Assembly: GCA_949372755.1 (NCBI GenBank)
Contig: CASIBO010000002.1
Coordinates: 310,001-374,000 of the forward strand
DNA length: 64,000 bases
Direction of reading: 5' to 3'
DNA from: UBA9926 sp018645765
Lineage (GTDB): Bacteria; Pseudomonadota; Gammaproteobacteria; Pseudomonadales; Azotimanducaceae
In this document: positions 1-8,947 of the stretch, piece by piece
Numbering within the stretch: position 1 is the first letter of the stretch
Layout: the number at the start of each line of letters is the position of its first letter
Position numbers and translations under genes: made by a program
The notes under the pieces: generated by a model
Told to the model about the DNA's origin: nothing
Seen by the model: only the letters and a program-made list of their open reading frames with translations
The model's database searches: none

Positions 1-310
1 TTGATCAAGCTGCATCGGATGCACAACCTCGAAGCCAACGCGGCCGTCAACCACCACATTGTCTAACAAAAAGACCTGATTGCGTTCAATTTCACCCACC
101 AGCTGAACTAGGCGCCCATCCAACCGTTCATCGCCTGGTACCCCCCTCGAGTTTTTCGGCGGGCAGATTTAAAAGGCGGGCGTGCTGCGCGATTTGCACG
201 GTTTTTTCTACCGCCCGCTCCAACTGCCAGAACCCCAGCGTGATAAACAAAGCCGTGAAAACCACCGTAAACATCAGGAGCCGAAGATTAATTTGTGCTC
301 TAATCGCCAT
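1..310 (-). pseudogene. SURF1-family cytochrome oxidase assembly protein, frameshifted and cut by the window edge
   Basis: SURF1 proteins are inner-membrane factors that help assemble cytochrome c oxidase. The N-terminus has one membrane segment followed by the family-typical LGFWQLERA. This frame stops at 128 shortly after AEKLEGG. Reading continues in another frame as GDERLDGRLVQLVG and then FLLDNVVVDGRVGFEVVHP, a normal SURF1 continuation that stays open to base 1. Removing one base from the six-C tract at 141-146 (six G on the coding strand) joins the two parts as EKLEGVPGDERL. The break is therefore a one-base homopolymer change, either a real mutation or a sequencing error. The start is the ATG at 310, with AGAGG eight bases upstream. 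The oxidase genes beside it fit the role. Confidence 0.8.
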
Positions 311-366
311 CAAGTCGACCTCTTTCGTCAGAGAGACGTATCACCATATTGACCAGGGGCTACAAA

Positions 367-594
367 ATGCTGCTTAAAACACTCGTCGTACTATTACTGA
401 TCGCGAATATAATTGCTTTGGGTACCGCCTTCTACGCAATGATGCACGATATGGGTGAAGAAAAGGTCAGCCGAACGGCTAAATTCTTAACCATTCGCGT
501 GTCGCTTGCGGCGCTGTTATTGGTTGTCGTCGTTTACGGGCTCATCACCGGACAGTTAGGGATATCCGCCCCCTGGCATCCCGCCTTGTCATAG
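367..594 (+). CDS. DUF2909 small twin-transmembrane protein
   Basis: A 75-residue protein with two hydrophobic helices (about residues 2-24 and 42-62) and the closing GQLGISAPW typical of the DUF2909 family, which is commonly found between cytochrome oxidase and SURF1 genes. Its function is not established; a role in oxidase assembly is inferred from location only. The ATG at 367 is preferred over the upstream TTG at 349 because AGGGG lies about eight bases before it and family members begin with MLLKTL-like sequence. It is transcribed divergently from SURF1 and convergently towards ctaE. Confidence 0.8.
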   Translation: MLLKTLVVLLLIANIIALGTAFYAMMHDMGEEKVSRTAKFLTIRVSLAALLLVVVVYGLITGQLGISAPWHPALS

Positions 595-667
595 TGGCGC
601 TCACTGCTCGAACGTCCTTGCAAGGCCCTGAGTCTATCAGCGCCTTAACGTCGATCTACCCCTCGCA

Positions 668-1582
668 TTAGGTGCCGAGTATGTAGACCAGAATAAACAA
701 TAACAACCAAACCACGTCTACAAAGTGCCAGTACCAAGCCGCTGCTTCAAAGCCGAAACAATCCGTCTTGGTGAAATGACCCTTCATCGCCCGACCCAAC
801 ATAACAATCAGCATGATCGTGCCAATTGTAACGTGGGCGCCGTGAAAGCCGGTTAACATAAAGAAAGTTGATCCAAAAATCCCCGAACTTAAGGTCAACC
901 CGTAATGGGCGTAGGCTTCGTAATATTCGACGCCTTGACAGACTAAGAAAGCCAAACCCAACGCAATGGTCACCATTAACCAACCAACAATCTTCTTCCG
1001 CTCGCCATTGTTAATCGCGTGGTGTGCCAGCGTGACCGTGAAGCTTGATGCAACGAGTAGCAAAGTATTAATCAATGGTAATCCCCAGGCACCAATCACG
1101 CCCGCTGGAGCAGGAAACTGCTCAGGGTTAGGGTTGTTCAAAAGCGGCCACTCCGGCACATAGTCTGGCCATATCATGCTACTGGGGCCCCGCCCGCCCA
1201 CAACATCGTCGGTTTCACCGATCCAATCAACAACCCAGAATCGAACGTAAAACAGGGCGCCAAAGAACGCGGCAAAGAACATGACTTCAGAGAAGATGAA
1301 CCAGCTCATTCCCCAAACGAAAGACTTATTCATTTGCTGGCTGTACATTTTAGCGTTGTTTTCTTCGATCACTTTAGAGAACCAGAAAAACAACGTGACC
1401 GCCATAATCAGGCCGCCCATCGCAAACACGGTCGTACCGAAGTTACCGCCCGATCCAGACTGGATCTCATTCAACAGACTGCCGCCCCCGTAAACCGTCA
1501 GGAACAGCCCTAAGGATGCAAAGATCGGAAGGGGACTGTTGTGGGGCACATAATAGCTTTCATAAGTTGAGTCAGAGGACAT
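668..1582 (-). CDS. ctaE: Cytochrome c oxidase subunit III
   Basis: This is the third core subunit of an aa3-type terminal oxidase in the inner membrane. The 304-residue protein is strongly hydrophobic, with about seven predicted helices. The C-terminal half has the family signature GFHGAHVTIG and ends in a WHFVDVVWLLLF motif. It starts at ATG 1582, 24 bases downstream of ctaG, and is the last gene of the minus-strand ctaC-ctaD-ctaG-ctaE series, so it is probably cotranscribed. Subunit III binds lipid and stabilises proton uptake in subunit I; it carries no redox centre. Confidence 0.95.
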   Translation of the reverse strand: MSSDSTYESYYVPHNSPLPIFASLGLFLTVYGGGSLLNEIQSGSGGNFGTTVFAMGGLIMAVTLFFWFSKVIEENNAKMYSQQMNKSFVWGMSWFIFSEVMFFAAFFGALFYVRFWVVDWIGETDDVVGGRGPSSMIWPDYVPEWPLLNNPNPEQFPAPAGVIGAWGLPLINTLLLVASSFTVTLAHHAINNGERKKIVGWLMVTIALGLAFLVCQGVEYYEAYAHYGLTLSSGIFGSTFFMLTGFHGAHVTIGTIMLIVMLGRAMKGHFTKTDCFGFEAAAWYWHFVDVVWLLLFILVYILGT

Positions 1583-1606
1583 CTGGATTCTCCATTAAAT
1601 CACTGA

Positions 1607-2164
1607 TTATTCAGCAGCAGCTGATGCTGTCATATCCGTAATATCAAACAACGTATACGACAAGGTGAGCGTCTGTACAGACTCTGGCAGGTAAGGGTCA
1701 ATGATAAACCGAAGCGGCATATCAATGGCTTCACCGGTTGCTAGGACCTGCTGTTCAAAACAAAAACACTCGGTTTTATGCATGTATTCCGCGGCGTGAA
1801 ACGGCGCAACACTTGGAATTGCTTGGGCGGTCATCGTGTAGCCGGCGGGATTGCTCGCATAGAAGGTGGTTTGGTTCATCTCGCCAGGCCGCACTTTCAT
1901 GCTCCGAACCTCAGGCCTAAACGACCAAGGCATACTGGCATTGTTATTGGTTAAAAACTGCACCGTTACCCAACGATCAGGATCCACTGCGATGCCGTCT
2001 TCGGGGACGACATAAGCACTGGCAGTCTTGCCATTGGCACCCGTCACCTGACAATAAATGTCATACAAGGGCACCAACGCAAAGCCAAACACGAACATAC
2101 CCAAAACCACGCCAATACACTTTAGCGTGGTTCGAGTCTGCACCTTCTGATTGGGCGTTGCCAT
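1607..2164 (-). CDS. ctaG: Cytochrome c oxidase assembly protein CtaG/Cox11 (copper delivery to CuB)
   Basis: Cox11-type proteins are single-pass membrane copper chaperones that load the CuB site of subunit I. The 185-residue protein has one N-terminal membrane helix (about residues 15-35). A periplasmic beta-domain contains the copper-binding motif CFCFEQQ near residue 133. It sits between ctaD and ctaE, 14 bases after ctaD, as in other gammaproteobacteria. Length and motif are normal for the family. Confidence 0.95.
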   Translation of the reverse strand: MATPNQKVQTRTTLKCIGVVLGMFVFGFALVPLYDIYCQVTGANGKTASAYVVPEDGIAVDPDRWVTVQFLTNNNASMPWSFRPEVRSMKVRPGEMNQTTFYASNPAGYTMTAQAIPSVAPFHAAEYMHKTECFCFEQQVLATGEAIDMPLRFIIDPYLPESVQTLTLSYTLFDITDMTASAAAE

Positions 2165-2178
2165 CCGTGATAACTCAG

Positions 2179-3777
2179 TTATGCCATTGAACGTTCAGGC
2201 AATTCAGGCGGCGTTGAAAAGGTATGGTAAGGCGCAGGAGACGCAATAGTCCACTCAAGCCCCTCGGCACCTTCCCAAACTTCATCGGTTGCTTTTTTAC
2301 CGCCCATGATGCATTTGATTACGATGAACAAAAATAGCAGTTGACTAAATCCGAAGATAAACGCGCCGACGCTGGAGACCATATTCCAATCTGCAAATTG
2401 CAGCGCGTAATCTGGGTAGCGCCGCGGCATACCGGCTAGCCCGATGAAATGCTGTGGGAAGAACGTGACATTCACCCCAACAAAAGACAACCAAAAATGG
2501 GTCTTACCGAGGGTTTCGTCATACATGTTGCCGGTCCACTTCGGCAGCCAGTAATAGGCGGCCGCCATAATGCTAAAGATCGAGCCTGGCACTAAAACAT
2601 AATGGAAATGTGCAACCACGAAGTAGGTATCGTGGTACTGGAAGTCTGCTGGCACAATCGACAGCATCAATCCAGACAGTCCACCAATGGTGAACAAAAT
2701 CACAAAGGCAACCGCAAACAACATGGGCGTTTCAAACGTCATCGAACCCTGCCACATGGTCGCCGCCCAATTGAACACTTTCACGCCGGTCGGCACCGCG
2801 ATCAACATCGTCGCGTACATAAAGTACAGTTCGCCTGCAATCGGCATCCCAACCGTAAACATGTGGTGAGCCCATACAATGAACGACAAAAACGCAATCG
2901 ACGCCGTTGCATACACCATTGAGTCATAACCAAACAACTTCTTACGTGCAAAGGTCGGAATAATCGCTGAGACAATACCGAACGCTGGCAGAATCATAAT
3001 ATAGACTTCAGGATGGCCAAAAAACCAAAAGACGTGCTGGAACAAAACGGGATCACCGCCACCGCCCGCACTAAAAAAGGCCGTGCCGAAGTGGATATCC
3101 ATGAGCATCATGGTCACCACGCCCGCCAGAACCGGCATCACTGCAATCAAAAGATAAGCGGTTATGAGCCACGTCCAGACAAATAAAGGCATATCCATCA
3201 AACGCATACCCGGCGCACGCAGGTTCAAAATCGTGACCACGACATTGATTGAACCCATGATCGAAGAAATACCCATTAAGTGCACTGCAAAAATGAAAAA
3301 GGTCACGCTGGGTGGCGCATATTCTGTCGACAAGGGCGCATAAAACGTCCAACCAAAATTCGGCGCCCCGCCTTCCATAAACAGGGTGCTTAACAACATG
3401 CTGAAGGCAAATGGCAAGATCCAAAAGCTGTAATTATTCATTCTTGGTAACGCCATATCCGGCGCGCCAATCATCATCGGCACCAACCAATTCGCGAGAC
3501 CGACAAACGCTGGCATAACCGCGCCAAACACCATAATCAGACCGTGCATGGTCGTCATTTGATTAAAAAACTCTGGCACAACCAACTGCAAGCCGGGTTG
3601 GAACAGTTCGGCACGGATCACCAATGCCATACAACCGCCCGTTAAAAACATGGCAAAGCTAAACCAGAGGTAAAGGGTGCCTATATCTTTGTGGTTGGTC
3701 GTTAAAACCCAACGCATCAGTCCCTTGTCGGGGCCGTGATGATGATCGTCGTGATGATTTTCAATAACTGCGCTCAT
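2179..3777 (-). CDS. ctaD: Cytochrome c oxidase subunit I
   Basis: This is the catalytic heme-copper subunit that reduces oxygen and pumps protons. The 532-residue, roughly 12-helix protein has WFFGHPEVYI (the CuB histidine and its cross-linked tyrosine), the WAHHMFTVG histidine pair and VVAHFHYVL with the two heme ligands near residues 380-390. The N-terminus carries a histidine-rich stretch, HHDDHHHG, before the first helix. It starts at ATG 3777, nine bases after ctaC. Motifs identify an A-type oxidase subunit I rather than cbb3. Confidence 0.97.
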   Translation of the reverse strand: MSAVIENHHDDHHHGPDKGLMRWVLTTNHKDIGTLYLWFSFAMFLTGGCMALVIRAELFQPGLQLVVPEFFNQMTTMHGLIMVFGAVMPAFVGLANWLVPMMIGAPDMALPRMNNYSFWILPFAFSMLLSTLFMEGGAPNFGWTFYAPLSTEYAPPSVTFFIFAVHLMGISSIMGSINVVVTILNLRAPGMRLMDMPLFVWTWLITAYLLIAVMPVLAGVVTMMLMDIHFGTAFFSAGGGGDPVLFQHVFWFFGHPEVYIMILPAFGIVSAIIPTFARKKLFGYDSMVYATASIAFLSFIVWAHHMFTVGMPIAGELYFMYATMLIAVPTGVKVFNWAATMWQGSMTFETPMLFAVAFVILFTIGGLSGLMLSIVPADFQYHDTYFVVAHFHYVLVPGSIFSIMAAAYYWLPKWTGNMYDETLGKTHFWLSFVGVNVTFFPQHFIGLAGMPRRYPDYALQFADWNMVSSVGAFIFGFSQLLFLFIVIKCIMGGKKATDEVWEGAEGLEWTIASPAPYHTFSTPPELPERSMA

Positions 3778-3786
3778 CCCTTTCTC

Positions 3787-4965
3787 CTATTCTTCGCTAC
3801 TAATCAGTGCATTAACGGCTCTGGGCTGCACTAGATCGCCCACATCATTACCCCAAGCATTTCTTTCATAGGTTACGACCGCTGCGATCTCAGCCGGATT
3901 TAATTGCGCAGCAAAGGCTTGCATCGCGGATCCTGCTTTACCGTTTACAACGATATCGATATGCGCATCGATCGGTCCGATCGCTAGACCCTGACCAACC
4001 AATGACGGAAACGCTGGCGGAATCCCTTGACCATTAGCCTGATGACAGGACTGGCAGGCCTGTGCGTAAACTTGCTCGCCAGTTTCCATCAATTCTGCCA
4101 TGGTCCAAGTCTTTCCAACCGTCTCATAAACTTGCAGCGCTTCTTGCTGCTTCATCGCAAGCCAGCTTTCATACTCGGCTTGCTCGACCGCTTTGACCAC
4201 AATCGGCATAAAACCATGATCTTTGCCACACAGCTCCGTGCATTTACCGCGGTAAATACCGGGCTCTTCAACAACCGCCCACGCTTCGTGAACAAATCCT
4301 GGTATCGCATCCTTCTTCACCGCGAAGTCAGGCACCCACCAAGAGTGAATCACGTCATTCGAGGTAATCAAAAACCGGACCCGCTTATTAATCGGAATAA
4401 CCAACGGATTATCAACATCGGACAAGTAGTGCTCCCGCTTTGGTGAGCGGTTGTAATACTCATCAGGCGGCGTGAGTAGGCTGCTGATGAATTTAACCTC
4501 TTGGGTTGGATCATCGTTTAAGTAGGTGTATTGCCACTTCCATTGATAGCCTCGAACTTCAATATCAATTTCAGCGCCAGAGGCGTCGTACATGTCACGC
4601 AATGTGCTGGTTGCAGGAACCGCCATCCCAATCAGGATAAAAATTGGAATGATCGTCCAGGCATATTCTAATTTAGTGCTGTGCGAAAACGTAGCCGGCT
4701 CATGCCCTAGCGACTTTCGATGCACCAGCATCGACCAAATCATGACCCCAAAAACGAGAACACCAATCACCACACAAATGGTAAAAATAAGCATGTGCAG
4801 ATCGTAGACCTCGCGCGAGATTGCCGTTACCCCTTTGGTCATATTCAAAGCAGACCAATCCGCTAGGGCCTGCCAACTTGAGCCCAAGGCAGCCAGTGCG
4901 ATCAACCATTGAAGAGAGGTTTTCAATCGCTGACCCTCTCCTACTTTGCTTTCTTTTCTTGCCAT
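3787..4965 (-). CDS. ctaC: Cytochrome c oxidase subunit II with fused cytochrome c domain
   Basis: Subunit II receives electrons at the binuclear CuA centre. The order is signal peptide (about 1-36, ending QALA), two membrane helices (about 58-120), a cupredoxin domain with HSWW and the CuA motif CTELCGKDHGFMP, and then a C-terminal c-type cytochrome with the heme motif CQSCH and a distal Met. The fused cytochrome makes this caa3-like. The ATG at 4965 is chosen because GGAG precedes it by nine bases; a TTG at 4980 is also open but lies upstream of that site. It is the first gene of the oxidase operon, so its promoter should lie in the 350-base gap upstream. Confidence 0.93.
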   Translation of the reverse strand: MARKESKVGEGQRLKTSLQWLIALAALGSSWQALADWSALNMTKGVTAISREVYDLHMLIFTICVVIGVLVFGVMIWSMLVHRKSLGHEPATFSHSTKLEYAWTIIPIFILIGMAVPATSTLRDMYDASGAEIDIEVRGYQWKWQYTYLNDDPTQEVKFISSLLTPPDEYYNRSPKREHYLSDVDNPLVIPINKRVRFLITSNDVIHSWWVPDFAVKKDAIPGFVHEAWAVVEEPGIYRGKCTELCGKDHGFMPIVVKAVEQAEYESWLAMKQQEALQVYETVGKTWTMAELMETGEQVYAQACQSCHQANGQGIPPAFPSLVGQGLAIGPIDAHIDIVVNGKAGSAMQAFAAQLNPAEIAAVVTYERNAWGNDVGDLVQPRAVNALISSEE

Positions 4966-5316
4966 GTCTCGCAACTCCAACCTAATTGACGATTAAACGT
5001 TTTGTGATCTTCGAGGCTGCTCCGCAACCACGCTTTTCAATTATTACCCCTGCCTTTGATTGCAGGGTCTCTTCTTTGAACCGACTCTCTTCTCGAAAGA
5101 GGACGGCTCTTTGGCGAATGACTGCCGAATTATCAATGTTTTACGACCGAATTGCATCAATCGGCTTATGTCTGCTCGGGTTATTGATGCAGCTTATCGG
5201 GCTCAATTACTCGGGGCTTAAGCCCCCCGCTCAGCGCCTAACTCGCAAGTCGCTCATTCCAATTGGGCGTCATCGAAATCCCGCGGCCGCAAGTATAGCT
5301 GTGAGAATGCCTACCC
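4966..5316. other. Intergenic region upstream of the oxidase operon
   Basis: This 351-base stretch separates yheV from ctaC. It should hold the ctaC promoter, but I see no convincing -35/-10 pair. It contains two inverted repeats: CCCTGC/GCAGGG around an eight-base loop near 5046-5066, and the palindrome at 5213-5226 listed separately. A long open frame on the plus strand (4986-5402) has no ribosome-binding site or recognisable protein features and runs into yheV antisense, so I do not call it a gene. Confidence 0.5.
5213..5226. repeat. GC-rich palindrome, possible transcription end of prlC-yheV
   Basis: GGGGCTTAAGCCCC is a perfect 14-base palindrome that can fold as a five-pair stem with a TTAA loop. 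It lies about 90 bases beyond the yheV stop codon on the minus strand. No T-run follows, so it is not a textbook intrinsic terminator, and a protein-binding site is equally possible. Confidence 0.35.
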
Positions 5317-5514
5317 TCAAGTCATTGGGAACTTTAGCGGCACGATTTCAACCGCCTCGGAGGACGTCGCCACTGCCACGGTTACGGGTCGTGCCTCAGT
5401 GAAACCACAGTCGACGCACATCACAACATCACTCGTGCTGTTTGAATCAAAATATAAGGTATCTTCAGATGCACAGCCCTGACATCGAGCACCTGCAATA
5501 AAACGTCGGCTCAT
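5317..5514 (-). CDS. yheV: YheV-family putative zinc-ribbon protein
   Basis: A 65-residue protein starting MSRRFIAGARCQGC, with four cysteines in two CxxC pairs (CQGC near residues 12-15 and CVDC near 33-36), matching the YheV/DUF2387 zinc-ribbon family. The biochemical role is unknown. Its start codon overlaps the prlC stop (ATGA), so the two are translationally coupled; YheV commonly follows prlC in gammaproteobacteria, which supports the call. Confidence 0.85.
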   Translation of the reverse strand: MSRRFIAGARCQGCASEDTLYFDSNSTSDVVMCVDCGFTEARPVTVAVATSSEAVEIVPLKFPMT

Positions 5515-7550
5515 CAGAGAATACCTTCCTGTTGAAGCAGCGCTGTAACAGTTGGCGCGCGTCCGCGAAAGTCGACGAACAACTCTAAAGCATCCCGCGC
5601 GCCGCCTTGCTCTAAAACAGTGGTCAAAAACCGTTCACCCGCCTGCCGATTGAAAATGCCATCTTCTTTAAATTTGGAAAAGGCATCCGCACTGAGCACT
5701 TCTGCCCATTTGTAACTGTAGTAGCCTGCGGCATAGCCCATCACATCACCAAAGATGTGGCTGAACCCATTTTGAAATCGATTTGTCTCGGAGATAGGTA
5801 TGACCGAAACCGCCGCTCTCACCTGATCTAAAATGGCCTGCAAGGTCGCGGGATTACCGTCGAATTCATTGTGAAGCCTGAAGTCAAACAGCGCGAACTC
5901 GAGCTGTCGCACCATCTGCATACCCGAGCAAAAGTTCCGCGCTTGCTGCATTTTGTCTAACAAAGCGAGCGGAAGAGGCTCGCCGGTCTCGACCTGACCC
6001 GAAATGAGATTGAGCGCCTCTGGATCCCAGCACCAATTTTCAAGAAATTGACTGGGGAGTTCGACCGCATCCCAAGCCACGCCGTTGATACCCGAGACCG
6101 ACGCGCAATCAACTTGCGTCAGCATATGGTGAAGCCCATGGCCAAATTCATGAAACAAGGTCACGACATCATCGTGGCGAAGCAGGGCAGGCTGGTCATT
6201 CACCGGTGGTGGAAAATTACACGTCAAAAAAGCCACCGGCAGGGTTAGTCCGTGCGCCGGGTCCTGCCGGCGACATCGGCAGTCCGCCATCCAAGCCCCA
6301 CCGCGTTTTTTGGCTCGAGCATATAAATCAAAGTAAAAGCGCGCCAGGGGCACCCCTTCACGATGGATCAAGTAGGTGGTGACATCTGGATGCCAAACCG
6401 ACATATCGGTCACCGGGGTAACTTCAACGCCAAAGATTCTTTGCACAATCTCGAATAAGCCATCGATGACTTTCTGAGCTGGAAAATACGGCCTGAGGTC
6501 CTCATCCGACAAATCAAATCGATGCCGTTTCAATCGATCGGCGCAATAAGCCACGTCCCAAGGCTGAATCGAGGACAACCCCAACGCCTCCGACCCAAAG
6601 CAAGCAATCTCGTCAAAATCCTGCTCAGCCACCACTTTCGAATGATTACTGAGATCCGTTAAAAAGGTCATCACGGCGGCCGGGTTCTCTGCCATTTTGG
6701 TCGCAAGACTCAGTTCGGAAAATTGCCCAAATCCCAACAATTTTGCAAGCGCAAGCCGATCTTCTAAAATTGTTTGTATCAAAGCGGTGTTGTCAAATTG
6801 ACCCGCCTGGGGACCCAGTTCAGACGCCCGTGTCGTGTAGGCTTCATAAACCGCTCGCCGCAAACCTCGATCTGTTGCATGGGTCATCACCGATGAATAA
6901 CTTGGGCTGCTCAGATCCAGGAGATAGCCGCCATAGCCTTTTGCTTCTGCTGCTTGTCTTGCCAGCGCAATGGCGGTTTCTGGGAGCCCATCCAACTCCG
7001 CCTCATCTTTGATCACCTTCTCCCAGGCGTCCGTGGCATCCAAGATATGCTCCGAGAATAGGCTGGTCTGCTCGCTGAGTCGTTGCTTGAGTTCGCCGTA
7101 ACGCTTTCGGTCGTCGTCGCTTAAGGCCACACCCGACAATCGGAAATCCCGTAAGGCATTGGCGACGGCTTTACATTCGGCGGGGGACAACTGCAGGGCC
7201 GTTTGTTGGGCCGCAATTGCCTCATAAATTTCGAGCAAGTCTCGATCTTGGCCAAGCTCGGTTTCGTAGGCACTCAGCAAGGGCAAGCACGTGTTATAAG
7301 CTGTCCTTAACGCATCATGGCTCATAACCGCATTTAAATGCGCTATGGGCGCCCAGGCATCATTTAACCGGGCACTAAGCCGTTCTAGTGCATGAAAAGC
7401 CTGAACCAGATCAGCGCCCTCAGCCCCAACCTTAATGGAAGCCAATTCAGACCGATTGGCTTTTAAAATGGCCTCAATGGCCGGCACCACGTGCTCAGCC
7501 GAAATTGAATCAAAATCAGGAAATGAGCTTTTTAAAAGTAACGCATTCAA
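5514..7550 (-). CDS. prlC: Oligopeptidase A (M3 zinc metallopeptidase)
   Basis: This cytoplasmic thimet-type peptidase degrades signal-peptide fragments and other short peptides. The 678-residue protein has the M3 zinc motif HEFGH in TLFHEFGHGLHHML near residue 465, the usual family length, and the expected helical fold. The start is a TTG at 7550, supported by a very strong AAGGAGG ribosome-binding site six to eight bases upstream; no ATG lies in frame nearby. It follows aroE by 24 bases and overlaps yheV. Confidence 0.95.
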   Translation of the reverse strand: MNALLLKSSFPDFDSISAEHVVPAIEAILKANRSELASIKVGAEGADLVQAFHALERLSARLNDAWAPIAHLNAVMSHDALRTAYNTCLPLLSAYETELGQDRDLLEIYEAIAAQQTALQLSPAECKAVANALRDFRLSGVALSDDDRKRYGELKQRLSEQTSLFSEHILDATDAWEKVIKDEAELDGLPETAIALARQAAEAKGYGGYLLDLSSPSYSSVMTHATDRGLRRAVYEAYTTRASELGPQAGQFDNTALIQTILEDRLALAKLLGFGQFSELSLATKMAENPAAVMTFLTDLSNHSKVVAEQDFDEIACFGSEALGLSSIQPWDVAYCADRLKRHRFDLSDEDLRPYFPAQKVIDGLFEIVQRIFGVEVTPVTDMSVWHPDVTTYLIHREGVPLARFYFDLYARAKKRGGAWMADCRCRRQDPAHGLTLPVAFLTCNFPPPVNDQPALLRHDDVVTLFHEFGHGLHHMLTQVDCASVSGINGVAWDAVELPSQFLENWCWDPEALNLISGQVETGEPLPLALLDKMQQARNFCSGMQMVRQLEFALFDFRLHNEFDGNPATLQAILDQVRAAVSVIPISETNRFQNGFSHIFGDVMGYAAGYYSYKWAEVLSADAFSKFKEDGIFNRQAGERFLTTVLEQGGARDALELFVDFRGRAPTVTALLQQEGIL

Positions 7551-7574
7551 CGGCCACCTCCTTACGGGCTTGGT

Positions 7575-8381
7575 TTAACTCAGTATCTCTGTGCGAACCA
7601 CTTGTGTATCCGGCAACAATCCAAACCAAATGTGAAAGGCGGCAGCGGCTTGTTCAATTAACATCCCGAATCCGTCTGCCCGATGCGTTGCCCCCAAGCC
7701 GGAAGCCCACCGTAAAAAAGGGGTTTCAGAGTCGCTATAGCTCAGATCATAACAAAAGGAGTTGGGCCCAATAACTCGGCGGGGCAGATCCGGCGCACTG
7801 CCTTGAAGACCCGCCGCACTCGCGTTGATAATCAGATCGTATTGCTCATCTAGCTGCTCAAGGGTTTTCGCCTCGAGCTCCGAGCTGGGCACCAATTGAA
7901 CTAATTGCTCAGCCCGCTGGGGCGTGCGGTTCCAAACATGCAACGTCTCCGGTCCTTCTCGGAGCAACGCCGGCACCACCCCCTGAGCCGCACCGCCAGC
8001 GCCAATCAAGAGCACCCTGCGGTCTTGAATTGACTGCTCAAGATGGTCTTTAAGATCTGTAATCAGCCCCTGGGCATCGGTGTTGTAACCATAAACCGTA
8101 CCATTGGGCGTGAAATCAAGCGTATTAATCACCCCCAGACCGATGGCGTCTCCTTTTACCTCGTCGCACAGGGCCCGTGCTTGCGACTTAAACGGGACCG
8201 TAATATTACACCCTCGTACGCCTTGGCGGACCAATTCGGCCACTGCCTCGGCGAGACCATGCTCCGAAACCAATACTTTTTGATAATTCAAAGCCATCCC
8301 GAATTGCTGCGCAAACAAGCCATGGATCTCAGGCGATCGGCTGTGCGCAATGGGGTTGCCCAGTACGGCAAGGTTAATCAT
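7575..8381 (-). CDS. aroE: Shikimate 5-dehydrogenase (NADP)
   Basis: AroE reduces 3-dehydroshikimate to shikimate in aromatic amino-acid synthesis. The 268-residue protein has SRSPEIH (substrate serines), NITVPFK with the catalytic lysine near residue 65, YNTDAQG with the catalytic Asp, and GAGGAAQGV for NADP binding. Its ATG overlaps the tsaC stop by four bases. The pairing of aroE with tsaC and dprA is typical of this chromosomal neighbourhood. Confidence 0.96.
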   Translation of the reverse strand: MINLAVLGNPIAHSRSPEIHGLFAQQFGMALNYQKVLVSEHGLAEAVAELVRQGVRGCNITVPFKSQARALCDEVKGDAIGLGVINTLDFTPNGTVYGYNTDAQGLITDLKDHLEQSIQDRRVLLIGAGGAAQGVVPALLREGPETLHVWNRTPQRAEQLVQLVPSSELEAKTLEQLDEQYDLIINASAAGLQGSAPDLPRRVIGPNSFCYDLSYSDSETPFLRWASGLGATHRADGFGMLIEQAAAAFHIWFGLLPDTQVVRTEILS

Positions 8382-8947
8382 CTCGCCCCCTGGGGCCGAA
8401 GCACTTGGCCTGTAACCAGATCAATAATTTCACTTGGACCCGCCTGTCCGCCCAGCGCGCCAGGGACAATAAAGTCGACTTCACCGGCAAACTGCTCGGC
8501 AACCGCTGACTCAGATATGGCTGCCGGCTCGCCCGATCGATTCGCCGAGGTCGAAACCATTGGTCCTCCGAGCATTTGGCACAGAGACTGCACAACCGGG
8601 TGGGCAGAAACGCGCAATGCAACCGTTACGTGATCCCCCCGAATAAAATCCGGACTCACCCCACGATCCGGTACTAAGAAGGTAACTGGACCGGGCCAAG
8701 ACAGCTGTAATCGCTGAAGTTGATCTTGATTCAGACCCTCTAAAAACGGCGCAAACTGATCAATCGATCCGGCCACAAGAATGAGGCCTTGTTTCACCGA
8801 CCGCTGCTTGATGCGCAAAATGCGCATAACCGCTTGCTCGCAAGCCGGCGAACAGCCCAAGCCCCAGACCCCCTCCGTCGGATAGGCAATTACCGCGCCG
8901 GATAAAAGCGCTTGCCGATTGCAGCCCCCGGTCTGAGCGCGTATCAA
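8378..8947 (-). CDS. tsaC: Threonylcarbamoyl-AMP synthase TsaC/YrdC
   Basis: TsaC makes threonylcarbamoyl-adenylate from threonine, bicarbonate and ATP for the t6A37 modification of ANN-decoding tRNAs. The 189-residue protein matches the single-domain YrdC form: AYPTEGVWGLGC, the basic KQRSVKQGLIL segment, WPGPVTFLVP and VSTSANRSGEP. The start is TTG 8947, overlapping the purE stop in a TTGA arrangement; no ATG lies upstream of the conserved region. The longer Sua5 form would have an extra C-terminal domain, which is absent. Confidence 0.93.
   Translation of the reverse strand: MIRAQTGGCNRQALLSGAVIAYPTEGVWGLGCSPACEQAVMRILRIKQRSVKQGLILVAGSIDQFAPFLEGLNQDQLQRLQLSWPGPVTFLVPDRGVSPDFIRGDHVTVALRVSAHPVVQSLCQMLGGPMVSTSANRSGEPAAISESAVAEQFAGEVDFIVPGALGGQAGPSEIIDLVTGQVLRPQGAR

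Noticed and set aside
2602..2922. 106-codon frame opposite ctaD
   Set aside because: Antisense to a strongly conserved oxidase subunit; composition rich in His/Arg/Asn as expected for a shadow frame.
4986..5402. 138-codon open frame on the plus strand upstream of the oxidase operon
   Set aside because: No ribosome-binding site, no recognisable protein features, and its end is antisense to yheV, which has clear zinc-ribbon features.
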